Source: Microbacterium sp. BH-3-3-3 (GTDB lineage Bacteria > Actinomycetota > Actinomycetes > Actinomycetales > Microbacteriaceae). Taken from it: a stretch of DNA of 64,000 nt. The stretch lies in the NCBI RefSeq assembly GCF_001792815.1, contig NZ_CP017674.1, forward strand, positions 620,001-684,000, in the 5' to 3' direction. The notes under the pieces were generated by a model. That model searched no databases and was not told the DNA's origin. It saw only the letters and a list, made by a program, of their open reading frames with translations. Positions 45,837 through 54,378 of this stretch are shown here, piece by piece. Every line of letters starts with the position of its first letter. Positions within the stretch are counted from its first letter, which is position 1. The translations under genes were made by a program, and so were the position numbers.

Positions 45837-46837
45837 TGAACACGCACCCTTGGGTCGGCGATCGTGTAGATCATGTCGGTGATGAGGCTGATCACGACCG
45901 TGAAGATGCCTGTGAACACGGTCACCCCGACGATCACGGGATAGTCGCGTTGTCCGACGGCCGTCACGACCACCGAGCCGATTCCCGGAATCCCGTAGAG
46001 CGCCTCGATCACCACCGCGCCGCCGATGAGCACCGCCATGCTGAATCCCACAAGGGTGATGATCGGGAGAAGCACGTTGGGCAGGACGTGGCGGACGACG
46101 AGCGAGAGCCGCGAGACGCCACGGCTGATCGCGGCCTCCACGAACTCCTCGCCCATCAATCTCGTCGACTCACGCTCGATTGATCGGACGAAGATCGGCG
46201 TCATGAATAGCGCCAGGGCCAAGCTGGGAAGCCAGACGTATCGCAGCGTGCTCGGCCATTCCCTCGACCAACCCCCCGCAGGCGCCCAGTGAAGCTGAAC
46301 GCTGAACAGGATGAGCAGGTAGATACCGATTAGGAAGGACGGGATGGCGATGAGGACGACCATCGACATCCGGAGGACGCGAACGCCTCGAGAGCGTACC
46401 CCGAAGGCGGGGAGGAGACCAAGCGGAACAGCGATGACGAGTGTGAAGAGGATCCCCGTGACAACCAAGGAAAGCGTGACGGGGAGGGCTTCACCGACGA
46501 TGAAGAAGACCGGCTGGTCCGAAGTCATCGACGTTCCGAAGTCGCCGATCAGGAGCCCAGCGAGCTGATTCAGGACCTGAGAGAAGAGCGGTTGGTCCAG
46601 ACCGAGCTGATCACGCAACGCCTCGAGCGTCTCGGGCGTCGCCTGCATACCCAGAATGGCCTGCGCCGGATCGCCGGGTACGAGCCGGACGAGCACCGCC
46701 GTCCCGACCACGATCAGCGCCACCACAATGACGAGCTGCAGGATGCTCTGCCCGACTCTCCGCACCAACCGTGACCATCGGCGTCGTCCCCGGGCAGGGG
46801 AGGAGCCTGCCGCGATGGCCTCCGTAGTGGCACTCAT
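45833..46837 (-). CDS. peptide-type ABC permease (DppB/OppB-like)
   Basis: Permease of 334 aa with the DppB hallmarks: LVRLVPGDPAQAILGMQATPETLEALRDQLGLDQPL after TM1 and EEFVEAAISRGVSRLSLVVRHVLPNVLLPIITL as EAA loop. It pairs with the DppC-like protein. ATG 46837 follows GGGTGAGAG. Confidence 0.94.
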   Translation of the reverse strand: MSATTEAIAAGSSPARGRRRWSRLVRRVGQSILQLVIVVALIVVGTAVLVRLVPGDPAQAILGMQATPETLEALRDQLGLDQPLFSQVLNQLAGLLIGDFGTSMTSDQPVFFIVGEALPVTLSLVVTGILFTLVIAVPLGLLPAFGVRSRGVRVLRMSMVVLIAIPSFLIGIYLLILFSVQLHWAPAGGWSREWPSTLRYVWLPSLALALFMTPIFVRSIERESTRLMGEEFVEAAISRGVSRLSLVVRHVLPNVLLPIITLVGFSMAVLIGGAVVIEALYGIPGIGSVVVTAVGQRDYPVIVGVTVFTGIFTVVISLITDMIYTIADPRVRVQ

Positions 46838-46939
46838 GATCTCTCACCCTGAGATGAGATAGAGGCGACTACGAACCCGTCCATGTCTTTTCCTTGCGCG
46901 TGAATCGAGAGGCTCGGGCGACGGGCGAGGGCGCGCGGC

Positions 46940-48484
46940 CTACTGGCCGGCAATCCACAACTCCGAGTTCGGCTGCAGACCGATCACGTCGACGAGGTTG
47001 GATCGAACGCCGTAACTGCCCGTCACGCCGGAGACGGGAATGATCGGCGTCCACTCTTCGAACACCTGCAACACCTGGGCAGATGCCGCTTCCTGGTCCT
47101 GCGGCGTCTGAGCTCCGAACAGATCATTGAACGCGGGCGCGATCTGTTCGTTCTCGCAACCGGCGAAGATGCACATCGTGGCAGCCGGGTCGAAGTTGCC
47201 CTTCGCAGAACTCGGAGCATTGAACTTGCTGAACGTGACGATGTTGAGGTCGAACGCGCCGTCCACCGAGTTCTGAATGAACTGCTGGTCCTCGACGGGC
47301 TGGATGTTCATGTTCAGCCCCAGCGGCTCGAGCTGCTGCTGAAGCACAGCGGCCACTCGACCCGCCTCGTCTGAGGCGCTCGCGAAGTAGCTGACGGTGA
47401 ACGAGCAACCGTTCTCGCAGGCGGTGCCTTGGAGCAGCTTCTCTGCCTGGGCGATGTCCTGCTTCGCATAGACCTTCACCGGTACCGGATAGTCCGCCAC
47501 GGCAGGGTACGGCCCGCTCTGAAGTATGACGTCCGGCCCGAACGCGGACGTCGCCAGGGCCTCGCGGTCGATGGCCCACGCGATCGCCTGGCGGATGCGC
47601 ACGTCTTCGAACAGTCCACCCGGCCGATTGTTCGGCACGATGAACAGACTCGCGAGACCGTCGACCTGCTGAGCCGTCACGTCTCCCGAGAGCTGTGCCG
47701 ACACTTCGTGCGGCAGCGCGGGAATGAAGTCCACATCGCCGCTCTGAAGGCGCTTGACGCTGGTGGGAGTGTCGGCCACCACACTGAAATCGAGCTTGTC
47801 GATGGAGGGGACGGCCCCTGCGAACGTCTCATTCCGCACGAGTGAGAACGAGCTCCCCTTGACGTTGCCTTCGGGGACGTAAGGACCGGAGAAGACGGGC
47901 TCGCCTTGGAAGTAGTCCTCGTTCGTCGCAGCGGCGGCGGGAACGATGCCCATGGCCGGGACGGCAAGCATCTGATCGAAACCCGCGAACGGCATGCTCA
48001 GCCCGATGGTCACCGTCGTCGTATCGGGCGCTGCCAGATCGACGATCATCTCCGCGTAGCTCTGGTTCGGTCCGGGGATGTCCCGCAATCTGGTGAGCGA
48101 AGCCACCACGTCTTCACTCGTCAACGGCGAGCCGTCGGAGAACGTCAGATCAGGCTTCAGGACCACGGTGTAGGTCGTGGCATCGCTGGAGGCGGTCACG
48201 CTCTCGGCGAGTACGGGCTCCGTTTCGGTCGCGCTGCCCCGAACGAACTGTACGAGTCGACCGCTGGTCAGCCCGACGATCACCGAGTCGGACAGGTAGG
48301 GGCCCGTGGCCGGATCGATCGACGTCACAGCCGTGGTCAGATCGACGTGGACTTCTGTCAGGTCAGCCGGCGCCGGGCTAGCACCGGTCCCTTCTCCGGA
48401 ACATGCGGTGAGGGCCAGCGACGCGGTTGCGAGAATCGACGCCCCCCATAAGACGGTGCTTCTGGACTTCCGAATCTTGACCAT
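46940..48484 (-). CDS. peptide/nickel-type substrate-binding lipoprotein (SBP_bac_5)
   Basis: Extracellular binding protein of 514 aa with signal peptide and lipobox LALTAC. The mature part has family-5 features (TSIDPATGPYLSDSVIVGL; AIAWAIDREALATSAFG). It binds peptides, opines, glycosides or other bulky polar ligands, so the ligand class is open. ATG 48484 is chosen for the GGAGGAG upstream. It heads the transporter transcript from the promoter at 48610-48649. Confidence 0.93.
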   Translation of the reverse strand: MVKIRKSRSTVLWGASILATASLALTACSGEGTGASPAPADLTEVHVDLTTAVTSIDPATGPYLSDSVIVGLTSGRLVQFVRGSATETEPVLAESVTASSDATTYTVVLKPDLTFSDGSPLTSEDVVASLTRLRDIPGPNQSYAEMIVDLAAPDTTTVTIGLSMPFAGFDQMLAVPAMGIVPAAAATNEDYFQGEPVFSGPYVPEGNVKGSSFSLVRNETFAGAVPSIDKLDFSVVADTPTSVKRLQSGDVDFIPALPHEVSAQLSGDVTAQQVDGLASLFIVPNNRPGGLFEDVRIRQAIAWAIDREALATSAFGPDVILQSGPYPAVADYPVPVKVYAKQDIAQAEKLLQGTACENGCSFTVSYFASASDEAGRVAAVLQQQLEPLGLNMNIQPVEDQQFIQNSVDGAFDLNIVTFSKFNAPSSAKGNFDPAATMCIFAGCENEQIAPAFNDLFGAQTPQDQEAASAQVLQVFEEWTPIIPVSGVTGSYGVRSNLVDVIGLQPNSELWIAGQ

Positions 48485-48609
48485 CTCTACTCCTCCGTAG
48501 TGCGACGGGTGGGTCTCGCTCTGTGTCATGGCTAGGGAACTCGCGCCTTTTCTGTTCGACTCGAAGTGCTTTCGCTGGCCTTCACGACCAGAGTTCCCGC
48601 GTTGGGTAC

Positions 48610-48649
48610 AGGCTACCCAGCCATAGCCATATCGTCAACTAGTGAATTA
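48610..48649 (-). promoter_or_regulatory. promoter with operator over -35, upstream of the ABC importer
   Basis: Minus strand: TAATTCACTAGTTGACGA (48649-48632) contains the -35 TTGACG (48638-48633); 17 bp later is TAGCCT (48615-48610). The 18-bp word recurs with one change, and with the same -35/-10 spacing, at 53987-54026. The core TCAACTAGTGA is partly symmetrical, as for a GntR/FadR-type site. The rest of the 525-bp gap (48485-49009) shows nothing else recognisable. Confidence 0.78.
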
Positions 48650-49009
48650 GCTTGGGCTTCCAGAAAATGCAAGGTCGGCCGTATTCACAGGCATCGAGGC
48701 GCAATCAGGGCAAATGTAGACCGTTGGCAGATTCAGAAGTTAACTTCTCGGCCTGTCGGACCAAGAGCGTCTGACTGTGGTCACCGGGAGAGAACCGCTG
48801 ATGCCGCTGGCCGCGAAGACGAAGATCGACCTGTCACTTTCACTGAATCTTGACCTCGTCAATGTCGCCGTCACAGTGAATACCGAGATCCTGCCGTTGA
48901 GGGCGCTCGACATGGCGGCGTCGGGATCCGCGAGGCCCTCGCCAGTCATACGCATCACTCACACGACGGCTCGGGACATGTCGAGAATCTGCACCGGCCG
49001 GGAGGTGAT

Positions 49010-50158
49010 TCACAACGCGCCGCCGCCCAGCCTGATGAGTTCCTTCGCGGCGTCCGTGACGAACGAAACCTGAGTGCGCACGAGTTCACTCGCGGTTTCG
49101 GCATCGCGACTCTCGATGGCCAGGGCCAGTCTGTGGATCAACGGGTGACCGGACTGGTCGCGCCATAGAGGAGACTGATACGTCTCGCGCCAGACAGTGG
49201 CGAGACTCAATTGCCGAAACTGGAGCTCGAGCTGCCGAGATCCGGCAAGGCTGACAATCGCAGCATGGAAGTCGAGATTGTCACGCAGGAACGCGTCGAG
49301 TGCATCGGGAGTGCCGGTTTCGCTCTTGGCCAGGGCATGCCCACGCCGGACGATGTCGAGCACTCGGTGATCTGGGGCGTCGTGCAGGTACGCGTCGAGC
49401 ACACCGACCTCGATCGTCTGGCGCGCTCCATAGAAGTCATCGACGAACTCCTCAGTAATCGGCGTCGGCGTGAACACGCCTTCCTCCGAACGCAACACGA
49501 GTCCCTCAGCGAGAAGCCGTACCAGTGAGTTGTACACCAGTGCAGACTCCATCTGGAGTTCCCCGGCGAAATCGTCGATATGAATTTCCTCGCCGACGGC
49601 TGTGCGTCGCCGCAAGACGAGCTCGCGAACCGATTCGTAGCTGCTGGCTTCGAGTATCCGCTCAAGCGATCCGAATTTTCCTCGAAAGTATGCGAGAGGC
49701 TCCCCAGGCCGAGACCGCGCGTCGAGAACCTCTCCGATGAAGACGGTATGAGTTCCGCCGGGAGCTGTGTCTGCCACGCGACATTCGATGCTTGCGAGCG
49801 CACCCTCGATGAGCGGCAGTCCTCGCTCGCTTTGAGCGTATGGGACATCGCGGAACTTGTCGGCGCCTTTCGTAGCGAACCGAGTTGCGAAGTCGCGCTG
49901 TTCGAGCGCCAAGATGTTGACCGCGAATCGTCCCCGCTCACGAATGGCATCATGAGTGGAACTCGATTTGTTCAAGCACACCAGCATCATCGGCGGATCC
50001 ATCGACAACGATGCCACCGCGGAAGCTGTCGTCCCGAAGAGGCGGCTATCGGACTCGGTCGTGATGATGGTCACCCCCGACGCGAAGTGCCCCGCGACGT
50101 TCCGAAAGACTCCTTGATCGAGCGCGCCGGCGGCGGCGGGATCTGTTGACTGCGACAT
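49010..50158 (-). CDS. flavin reductase fused to GntR/FCD regulator domain
   Basis: Protein of 382 aa. Residues ~12-165 form a flavin reductase of the HpaC/FMN-binding split-barrel type (FRNVAGHFASGVTIITTESDSRLFGTTASAVASLSMDPPMMLVCLNKSSSTHDAI). Residues ~170-235 are winged-helix-like (FAGELQMESALVYNSLVRLLAEGLVLRSEEGVFTP). Residues ~240-380 form a helical FCD effector domain (ARQTIEVGVLDAYLHDAPDHRVLD... NLDFHAAIVSLAGSRQL). It would supply reduced flavin to the LLM monooxygenase while sensing flavin state or substrate to control transcription. ATG 50158 follows GAGGAGT. Confidence 0.88.
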   Translation of the reverse strand: MSQSTDPAAAGALDQGVFRNVAGHFASGVTIITTESDSRLFGTTASAVASLSMDPPMMLVCLNKSSSTHDAIRERGRFAVNILALEQRDFATRFATKGADKFRDVPYAQSERGLPLIEGALASIECRVADTAPGGTHTVFIGEVLDARSRPGEPLAYFRGKFGSLERILEASSYESVRELVLRRRTAVGEEIHIDDFAGELQMESALVYNSLVRLLAEGLVLRSEEGVFTPTPITEEFVDDFYGARQTIEVGVLDAYLHDAPDHRVLDIVRRGHALAKSETGTPDALDAFLRDNLDFHAAIVSLAGSRQLELQFRQLSLATVWRETYQSPLWRDQSGHPLIHRLALAIESRDAETASELVRTQVSFVTDAAKELIRLGGGAL

Positions 50159-50265
50159 GACTACTCCTCATTCAAGAATGATCGGGTTCCAGTGCGTGGA
50201 TGCGCTTCTCAACGAGACCCGCTCGCAACGGGCAGAGCGCACTCCCAAGCTGTGTGTGTATGCGT

Positions 50266-51948
50266 TCAATCCGATTCGACGACCGGCAGACGAAGAACGC
50301 TTTCATGGGTGCTCCCCGTGCAGATACTCCACCTGCCGACGGTTCGCGACTCCTCGTGGAGGATCTGAAGCGGTGGCACGCCGCCCGACAACGGTCGCTT
50401 CATCCAATCTCGCCCTTGAATGGTCAGCACGAGGCTTTCGCCGGCATGAAAAGTTGTGCCGGATGCCCAGACCTCGATATTCAGGCAGACGGGCACTCCT
50501 GGTGTGAGGGGCTGCTCCGCATCATGCGGATGATAAGGGACCAAAGCGGTGGAGCGCGTGAGGTCAAGCGCTCTGTGGCTGGCTCGCAACCATCCGAGTG
50601 CGACGGGCCCGTCCGCGAAAAGCGAATTGATGGGAAAGAGCACCTCGGTTCCGTCGGCGCGCAGTTTTCGTACCACGACGAACACGTCTGCGTCCGTGCT
50701 CTCGTCCGCGCTCAACCAGATCGACAGCGAGACAGGTCCGATGACGTCCCGGTCTTGTGTGAACAGGTACGCAGCATCAAACGACTCGGTCTGCGGATCG
50801 AAAGTCGCATGGGCTCCGGTCTCGGGCGGGGCACCCGACAACGACCTGGTCGCGGCGTCCAGATGGAGCGTCTCGAAACGTTCCGCGACGGGCCAGTCAG
50901 GCAATTCCACCCATCGGGATTCGGCGGAGTCGCCCGTGTCACGCAGCTCGGCTCGGACACGAGGCCAGTCGTGGATCCCGGATTCTCGTTGTTTGAGAAA
51001 GGTGTCGAAGAACACGCGCTGCCGTTCGATGCTCGCCGGCTCATAGAAGTACTGCCACTTCTTCTGCCCATGCACCTCCAGCCACTTGTTCGGCGAAACC
51101 ATCGCTGCGAACGCATTGAGCGTGCCGCGGGTGTGCAGCCCATGGTCGCTCCACGATGCGACGACGTATGCCGGCACATCTATAGTGGCGAGATCTCCGT
51201 ACTTGTCGGCGTAGTACCAGTCATCGAGGGGATGCGCCTCGAGATTCGCCGCAGTGTCTTCGGTGCGGGAAAGGCCGTATGACACGTTCGTCGAGACTCG
51301 GGGCCGGAAGCCGGTTTCAGGGATCCCCCCATGCGTTGCGAACTCCCGATACCAGTCGGCGAAGCACTCCCAAGGGCTGATGGCCTTGAGCGACGGAGGC
51401 TTCACCGACGCCGCCTGGTACTGACTCCCCGCCAAGTACGAAACTCCCAGCATCCCGACCCGGCCGTTCGACCACGTACTGGCTCCCAGCCACTCGATCG
51501 TGTCGTAGAGGTCGTCGCGCTCTTGTGGGCCGTTATGGGAGAAGTCGCCTTCCGAATGCCAGAGTCCCCGGGGGTCGGCATAGGCGACGGCATAACCATG
51601 TCGCGTCCAGTAGACCGGATCCGGCGCCTCGAAGCCGGTATGTGGCGAGATCCACTCCGGATCGACTCCCGACCCGGGGAACGTGGCCTTCGTGACCCAG
51701 TGCTTCCCGTAGGGGCCCCACGCGAGCAGGACCGGAAGGTCTGTCGCCTCAGAAGTGGGCCGATAGATATCGAGGTAGATCGTAGTTCCATCGCGAAGTC
51801 GGACTGCGGCATCCTTGTCGACGATAAGCCCACCGAGATCGACGGTCTCGTGAAGCAAGGGCGGGGGCGCCGGCTTTCCGACCACGCTGGCGGGATCCGC
51901 ACCCGGGCGATCGATAATCGCATGAGGGTCCAACGGCGATGACATCAT
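50266..51948 (-). CDS. CocE/NonD-type hydrolase (X-Pro dipeptidyl peptidase fold)
   Basis: Protein of 560 aa with an N-terminal alpha/beta-hydrolase (serine elbow VGMLGVSYLAGSQYQAASVKPPSLKAISPWE, Ser at about residue 160), a helical cap and a C-terminal jelly-roll domain (X-Pro_dipeptidase C-terminal type, from ~330). CocE-like enzymes cleave esters such as cocaine, and related proteins act on peptides or glutaryl amides. ATG 51948 follows GGAGC. It lies 13 bp downstream of the monooxygenase stop, so the two are co-transcribed. Confidence 0.9.
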   Translation of the reverse strand: MMSSPLDPHAIIDRPGADPASVVGKPAPPPLLHETVDLGGLIVDKDAAVRLRDGTTIYLDIYRPTSEATDLPVLLAWGPYGKHWVTKATFPGSGVDPEWISPHTGFEAPDPVYWTRHGYAVAYADPRGLWHSEGDFSHNGPQERDDLYDTIEWLGASTWSNGRVGMLGVSYLAGSQYQAASVKPPSLKAISPWECFADWYREFATHGGIPETGFRPRVSTNVSYGLSRTEDTAANLEAHPLDDWYYADKYGDLATIDVPAYVVASWSDHGLHTRGTLNAFAAMVSPNKWLEVHGQKKWQYFYEPASIERQRVFFDTFLKQRESGIHDWPRVRAELRDTGDSAESRWVELPDWPVAERFETLHLDAATRSLSGAPPETGAHATFDPQTESFDAAYLFTQDRDVIGPVSLSIWLSADESTDADVFVVVRKLRADGTEVLFPINSLFADGPVALGWLRASHRALDLTRSTALVPYHPHDAEQPLTPGVPVCLNIEVWASGTTFHAGESLVLTIQGRDWMKRPLSGGVPPLQILHEESRTVGRWSICTGSTHESVLRLPVVESD

Positions 51949-51961
51949 GAGTGCTCCCACA

Positions 51962-53269
51962 TCAAAACTGGAGACCGGGTCGCGCAAGTCCGAGATGGTC
52001 TCTCAGCTGTGTGCCCTCGTACTCCGTCCGAAACAGACCCCGGTTCTGCAGTTCAGGGACGAGCATGGAACAGATCCGCTCAAACCCCTCGGGGTTAAAG
52101 GGAGAATTGAGATTGAACCCGTCACACGCGGGAGTTTCGAACCACTTCTGCATCCGGTCCGCGATCGTTGCCGGCGTGCCGGCAATCCACTGATGCCCTG
52201 TCGACCGCGCTCGATCGTGAATGAGATCGCGCAAAGACAGTTCCTGCTCGACCGACTTGCGACGATAGATCTCCTGGCGGCTGGATCGCTGCGGAACCTG
52301 ATCAAACCGCTCAGCAGGGACGGGTTCATCGAGGTCGAGGTCAGATAGATCCACCTTGAGGTCGCCTGCAATCTGCAGTCGCCCCTGCTCGACATCGAGG
52401 AAGGAGCTCAACTCGGCCGCAATCTCGTCAGCCTCACGCTGTGTAGATGCGACCACGGGCACGATCCCCGGGATGATCTTCACGGCGTCGGGGTCGCGCC
52501 CATTCGCAGCGATCATGGACTTGCTCGAGGCATAGAACGAGACCGCTTGGTCGAAGTCCGGCTGGGCGGTGTAGATGGCATCTGCCACCGACGTCCCCAA
52601 TGCCATGCCGGGACCGGAGGAACCGGCTTGCACAAGCACCGGGTGACCCTGCGGCGGCCGGGGCATATTCAGCGGCCCCTCCACCGTGAAGTAGTCGCCC
52701 GCGAAGTCGATCCTGCGCAGTTTTGCGGTATCGAGCCACCGACGCTCGGAGCGATCCACGACCACTGCGTCATCGGACCAACTGTCCCATAGTTGCTTGA
52801 CGACCTCGACGAACTCCTGTGCCCGATGATACCTCTGCGCTGGGTCAGGGGTCTCTGCGAAGCCGAAGTTCTGATAGCCATCGCCCGAAGTCACGATGTT
52901 CCAACCTGCGCGCCCCGCCGAGAGGTGGTCCAGCGACGCAAGCATCCTCGCAACGTTGTACGGATCCATGAGGGACGTAGACAGGGTCCCGATGAGACCG
53001 ATATGGCGAGTTCGCGCGGCCAATGCTGAAAGCGTCGTCATCGGCTCATAGAAGCCGTTCATCATCGTGTCGCCACGCAACGTAGGTGTCGCGTGAACTA
53101 CGTCACCGAAGAACAGCGCGTCGAGCTTGGCGTTCTCGGCCGTTCGCGCGATATCGGTGAGCAGGTCGAGTCCCGGCACCTCCTCTGCGCGGCTCCCTTG
53201 ACGACACCAGCTGTTGCGGTGGTAGCCAAGCGGCATCACGAACGTCGTGAGAACCATCATGCGTGTCAT
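51962..53269 (-). CDS. LLM-class flavin-dependent monooxygenase (NtaA/SnaA/DszA type)
   Basis: Luciferase-like monooxygenase of 435 aa. NtaA-family features are PGLDLLTDIARTAENAKLDALFFGDVV, TRHIGLIGTLSTSLMDPYNVARMLASLDHLSAGRAGWNIVTS and HPVLVQAGSSGPGMALG. Such enzymes use FMNH2 from a partner reductase for Baeyer-Villiger, C-N or C-S cleavage (nitrilotriacetate, dibenzothiophene sulfone, pristinamycin). ATG 53269 gives the family length; the frame runs further upstream but without similarity. The partner reductase is the fused protein two genes downstream. Confidence 0.93.
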   Translation of the reverse strand: MTRMMVLTTFVMPLGYHRNSWCRQGSRAEEVPGLDLLTDIARTAENAKLDALFFGDVVHATPTLRGDTMMNGFYEPMTTLSALAARTRHIGLIGTLSTSLMDPYNVARMLASLDHLSAGRAGWNIVTSGDGYQNFGFAETPDPAQRYHRAQEFVEVVKQLWDSWSDDAVVVDRSERRWLDTAKLRRIDFAGDYFTVEGPLNMPRPPQGHPVLVQAGSSGPGMALGTSVADAIYTAQPDFDQAVSFYASSKSMIAANGRDPDAVKIIPGIVPVVASTQREADEIAAELSSFLDVEQGRLQIAGDLKVDLSDLDLDEPVPAERFDQVPQRSSRQEIYRRKSVEQELSLRDLIHDRARSTGHQWIAGTPATIADRMQKWFETPACDGFNLNSPFNPEGFERICSMLVPELQNRGLFRTEYEGTQLRDHLGLARPGLQF

Positions 53270-53364
53270 GTCTTCAATCCGATCTTTATGGAAGGGCGGG
53301 AGAACACCGGAAAAGTGACAGAAGTCGTCGCGGTTCGCGCCCGCTGAGGGGCAAATACTGAGCA

Positions 53365-53901
53365 TCAACGCCGTCGCAGACCGCCCCCGATGACGCCACC
53401 AGCAGCACCGACCTCGACCATCTCTTCGTCATGATCGGGCGCGTGAACGCGGAACCAGAGTTTGGAGATCTTCCATTCGCCGTTCGCGCGGACGTACTCA
53501 GTCTCGTAACGGCCTTCCGACCACGGCCCCCAAACGCGAAGCATGCCGAGCGAAGTCTTGAAGTCCGCCTGCAGTCGATGCCAGGTCCATGTGCCGCGCG
53601 CTGCATCTCCATCGACCACGATGTCCGGCGACGACAGAATGTACCCATCGTTGCTCTGCACGACAGGAACCAAGTCCCTCGTGAACATGGCATCGATGGC
53701 CTCACGACCTCGGTGCACTCCATGATGACGGATGTCGCAAAGCGCGTCCTCGGTGTAGGCGGAAGACACCGCTCGCCAATCGCGCGCCGCCAGGTCGCGA
53801 ATGTACTTGTGATGAAGCGCGGCTATGGCCTGAATCGACTCGAGATCCTCGACCCTTCGCTCCAGTGCGATCAGATGCCGCGCCAGATCCTCGTGATTCA
53901 C
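53365..53901 (-). CDS. SnoaL/NTF2-like protein
   Basis: SnoaL_4/NTF2-fold protein of 178 aa. A helical N-terminus (VEDLESIQAIAALHHKYIRDLAARDWRAVSSAYTEDALCDI) is followed by the cone-shaped beta sheet (REAIDAMFTRDLVPVV... GTWTWHRLQADF... YETEYVRANGEWKISKLWF). Relatives are small hydratases, cyclases or ring-hydroxylating enzyme partners. GTG 53901 follows GAAGGAG; the longer frame to 54015 would include the promoter. It heads the monooxygenase transcript. Confidence 0.85.
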   Translation of the reverse strand: MNHEDLARHLIALERRVEDLESIQAIAALHHKYIRDLAARDWRAVSSAYTEDALCDIRHHGVHRGREAIDAMFTRDLVPVVQSNDGYILSSPDIVVDGDAARGTWTWHRLQADFKTSLGMLRVWGPWSEGRYETEYVRANGEWKISKLWFRVHAPDHDEEMVEVGAAGGVIGGGLRRR

Positions 53902-53986
53902 CGTCTGCCACTCCTTCGTTGCCGACTTGTTGGTCACTCGAGACGACCAACCAACCCGCCGCCCTGCCTTGACCAGCGTCAATGTC

Positions 53987-54026
53987 AGACTACGGAACGC
54001 GGCGTAGTTCGTCAACTACTGAATTA
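53987..54026 (-). promoter_or_regulatory. promoter/operator of the monooxygenase operon, twin of the importer promoter
   Basis: Minus strand: TAATTCAGTAGTTGACGA (54026-54009) holds -35 TTGACG (54015-54010), and 17 bp later TAGTCT (53992-53987). It differs from the importer promoter word by one base and keeps the same -35/-10 spacing. Strong evidence for joint control of the two units. Confidence 0.8.
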
Positions 54027-54378
54027 CTTTTCCGCAGCTTCTCCCATATTTCCGGTGCCGAATCTCACATGCAATTCAGTCGTTCATGATCCGTAAGTCC
54101 GCACACCGCACGAGCACTTCCCGACACGCCTCGCTCGTCCGCTGCGGGAAGACCGAACTCGATGGGGTCGCAGGCCGGGTGCCTCCCCCCAGGGCCCTCG
54201 GCGTGGAGTCGCGACGACATCACGGCGATCATTGGTAGTGCCGGGTCGAGGGTGGACACGCGGGCGTCGGACGGGCACCCTAGTGGCTTTCGATGGCGTC
54301 ACGCGCGCCGGATCGTCGTCGGCTCCGACGCGCGACACCCTCCCCAAGAAGGAAAGGAGTGGCCGTAGCTGATTTTTC
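54027..54378. other. intergenic region between the two catabolic modules
   Basis: About 350 bp between the promoter of the monooxygenase operon and the stop of the aldehyde dehydrogenase gene. Short frames exist but none is convincing and no repeat or IS end was noticed. It is probably the seam where two modules were joined. Confidence 0.5.
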
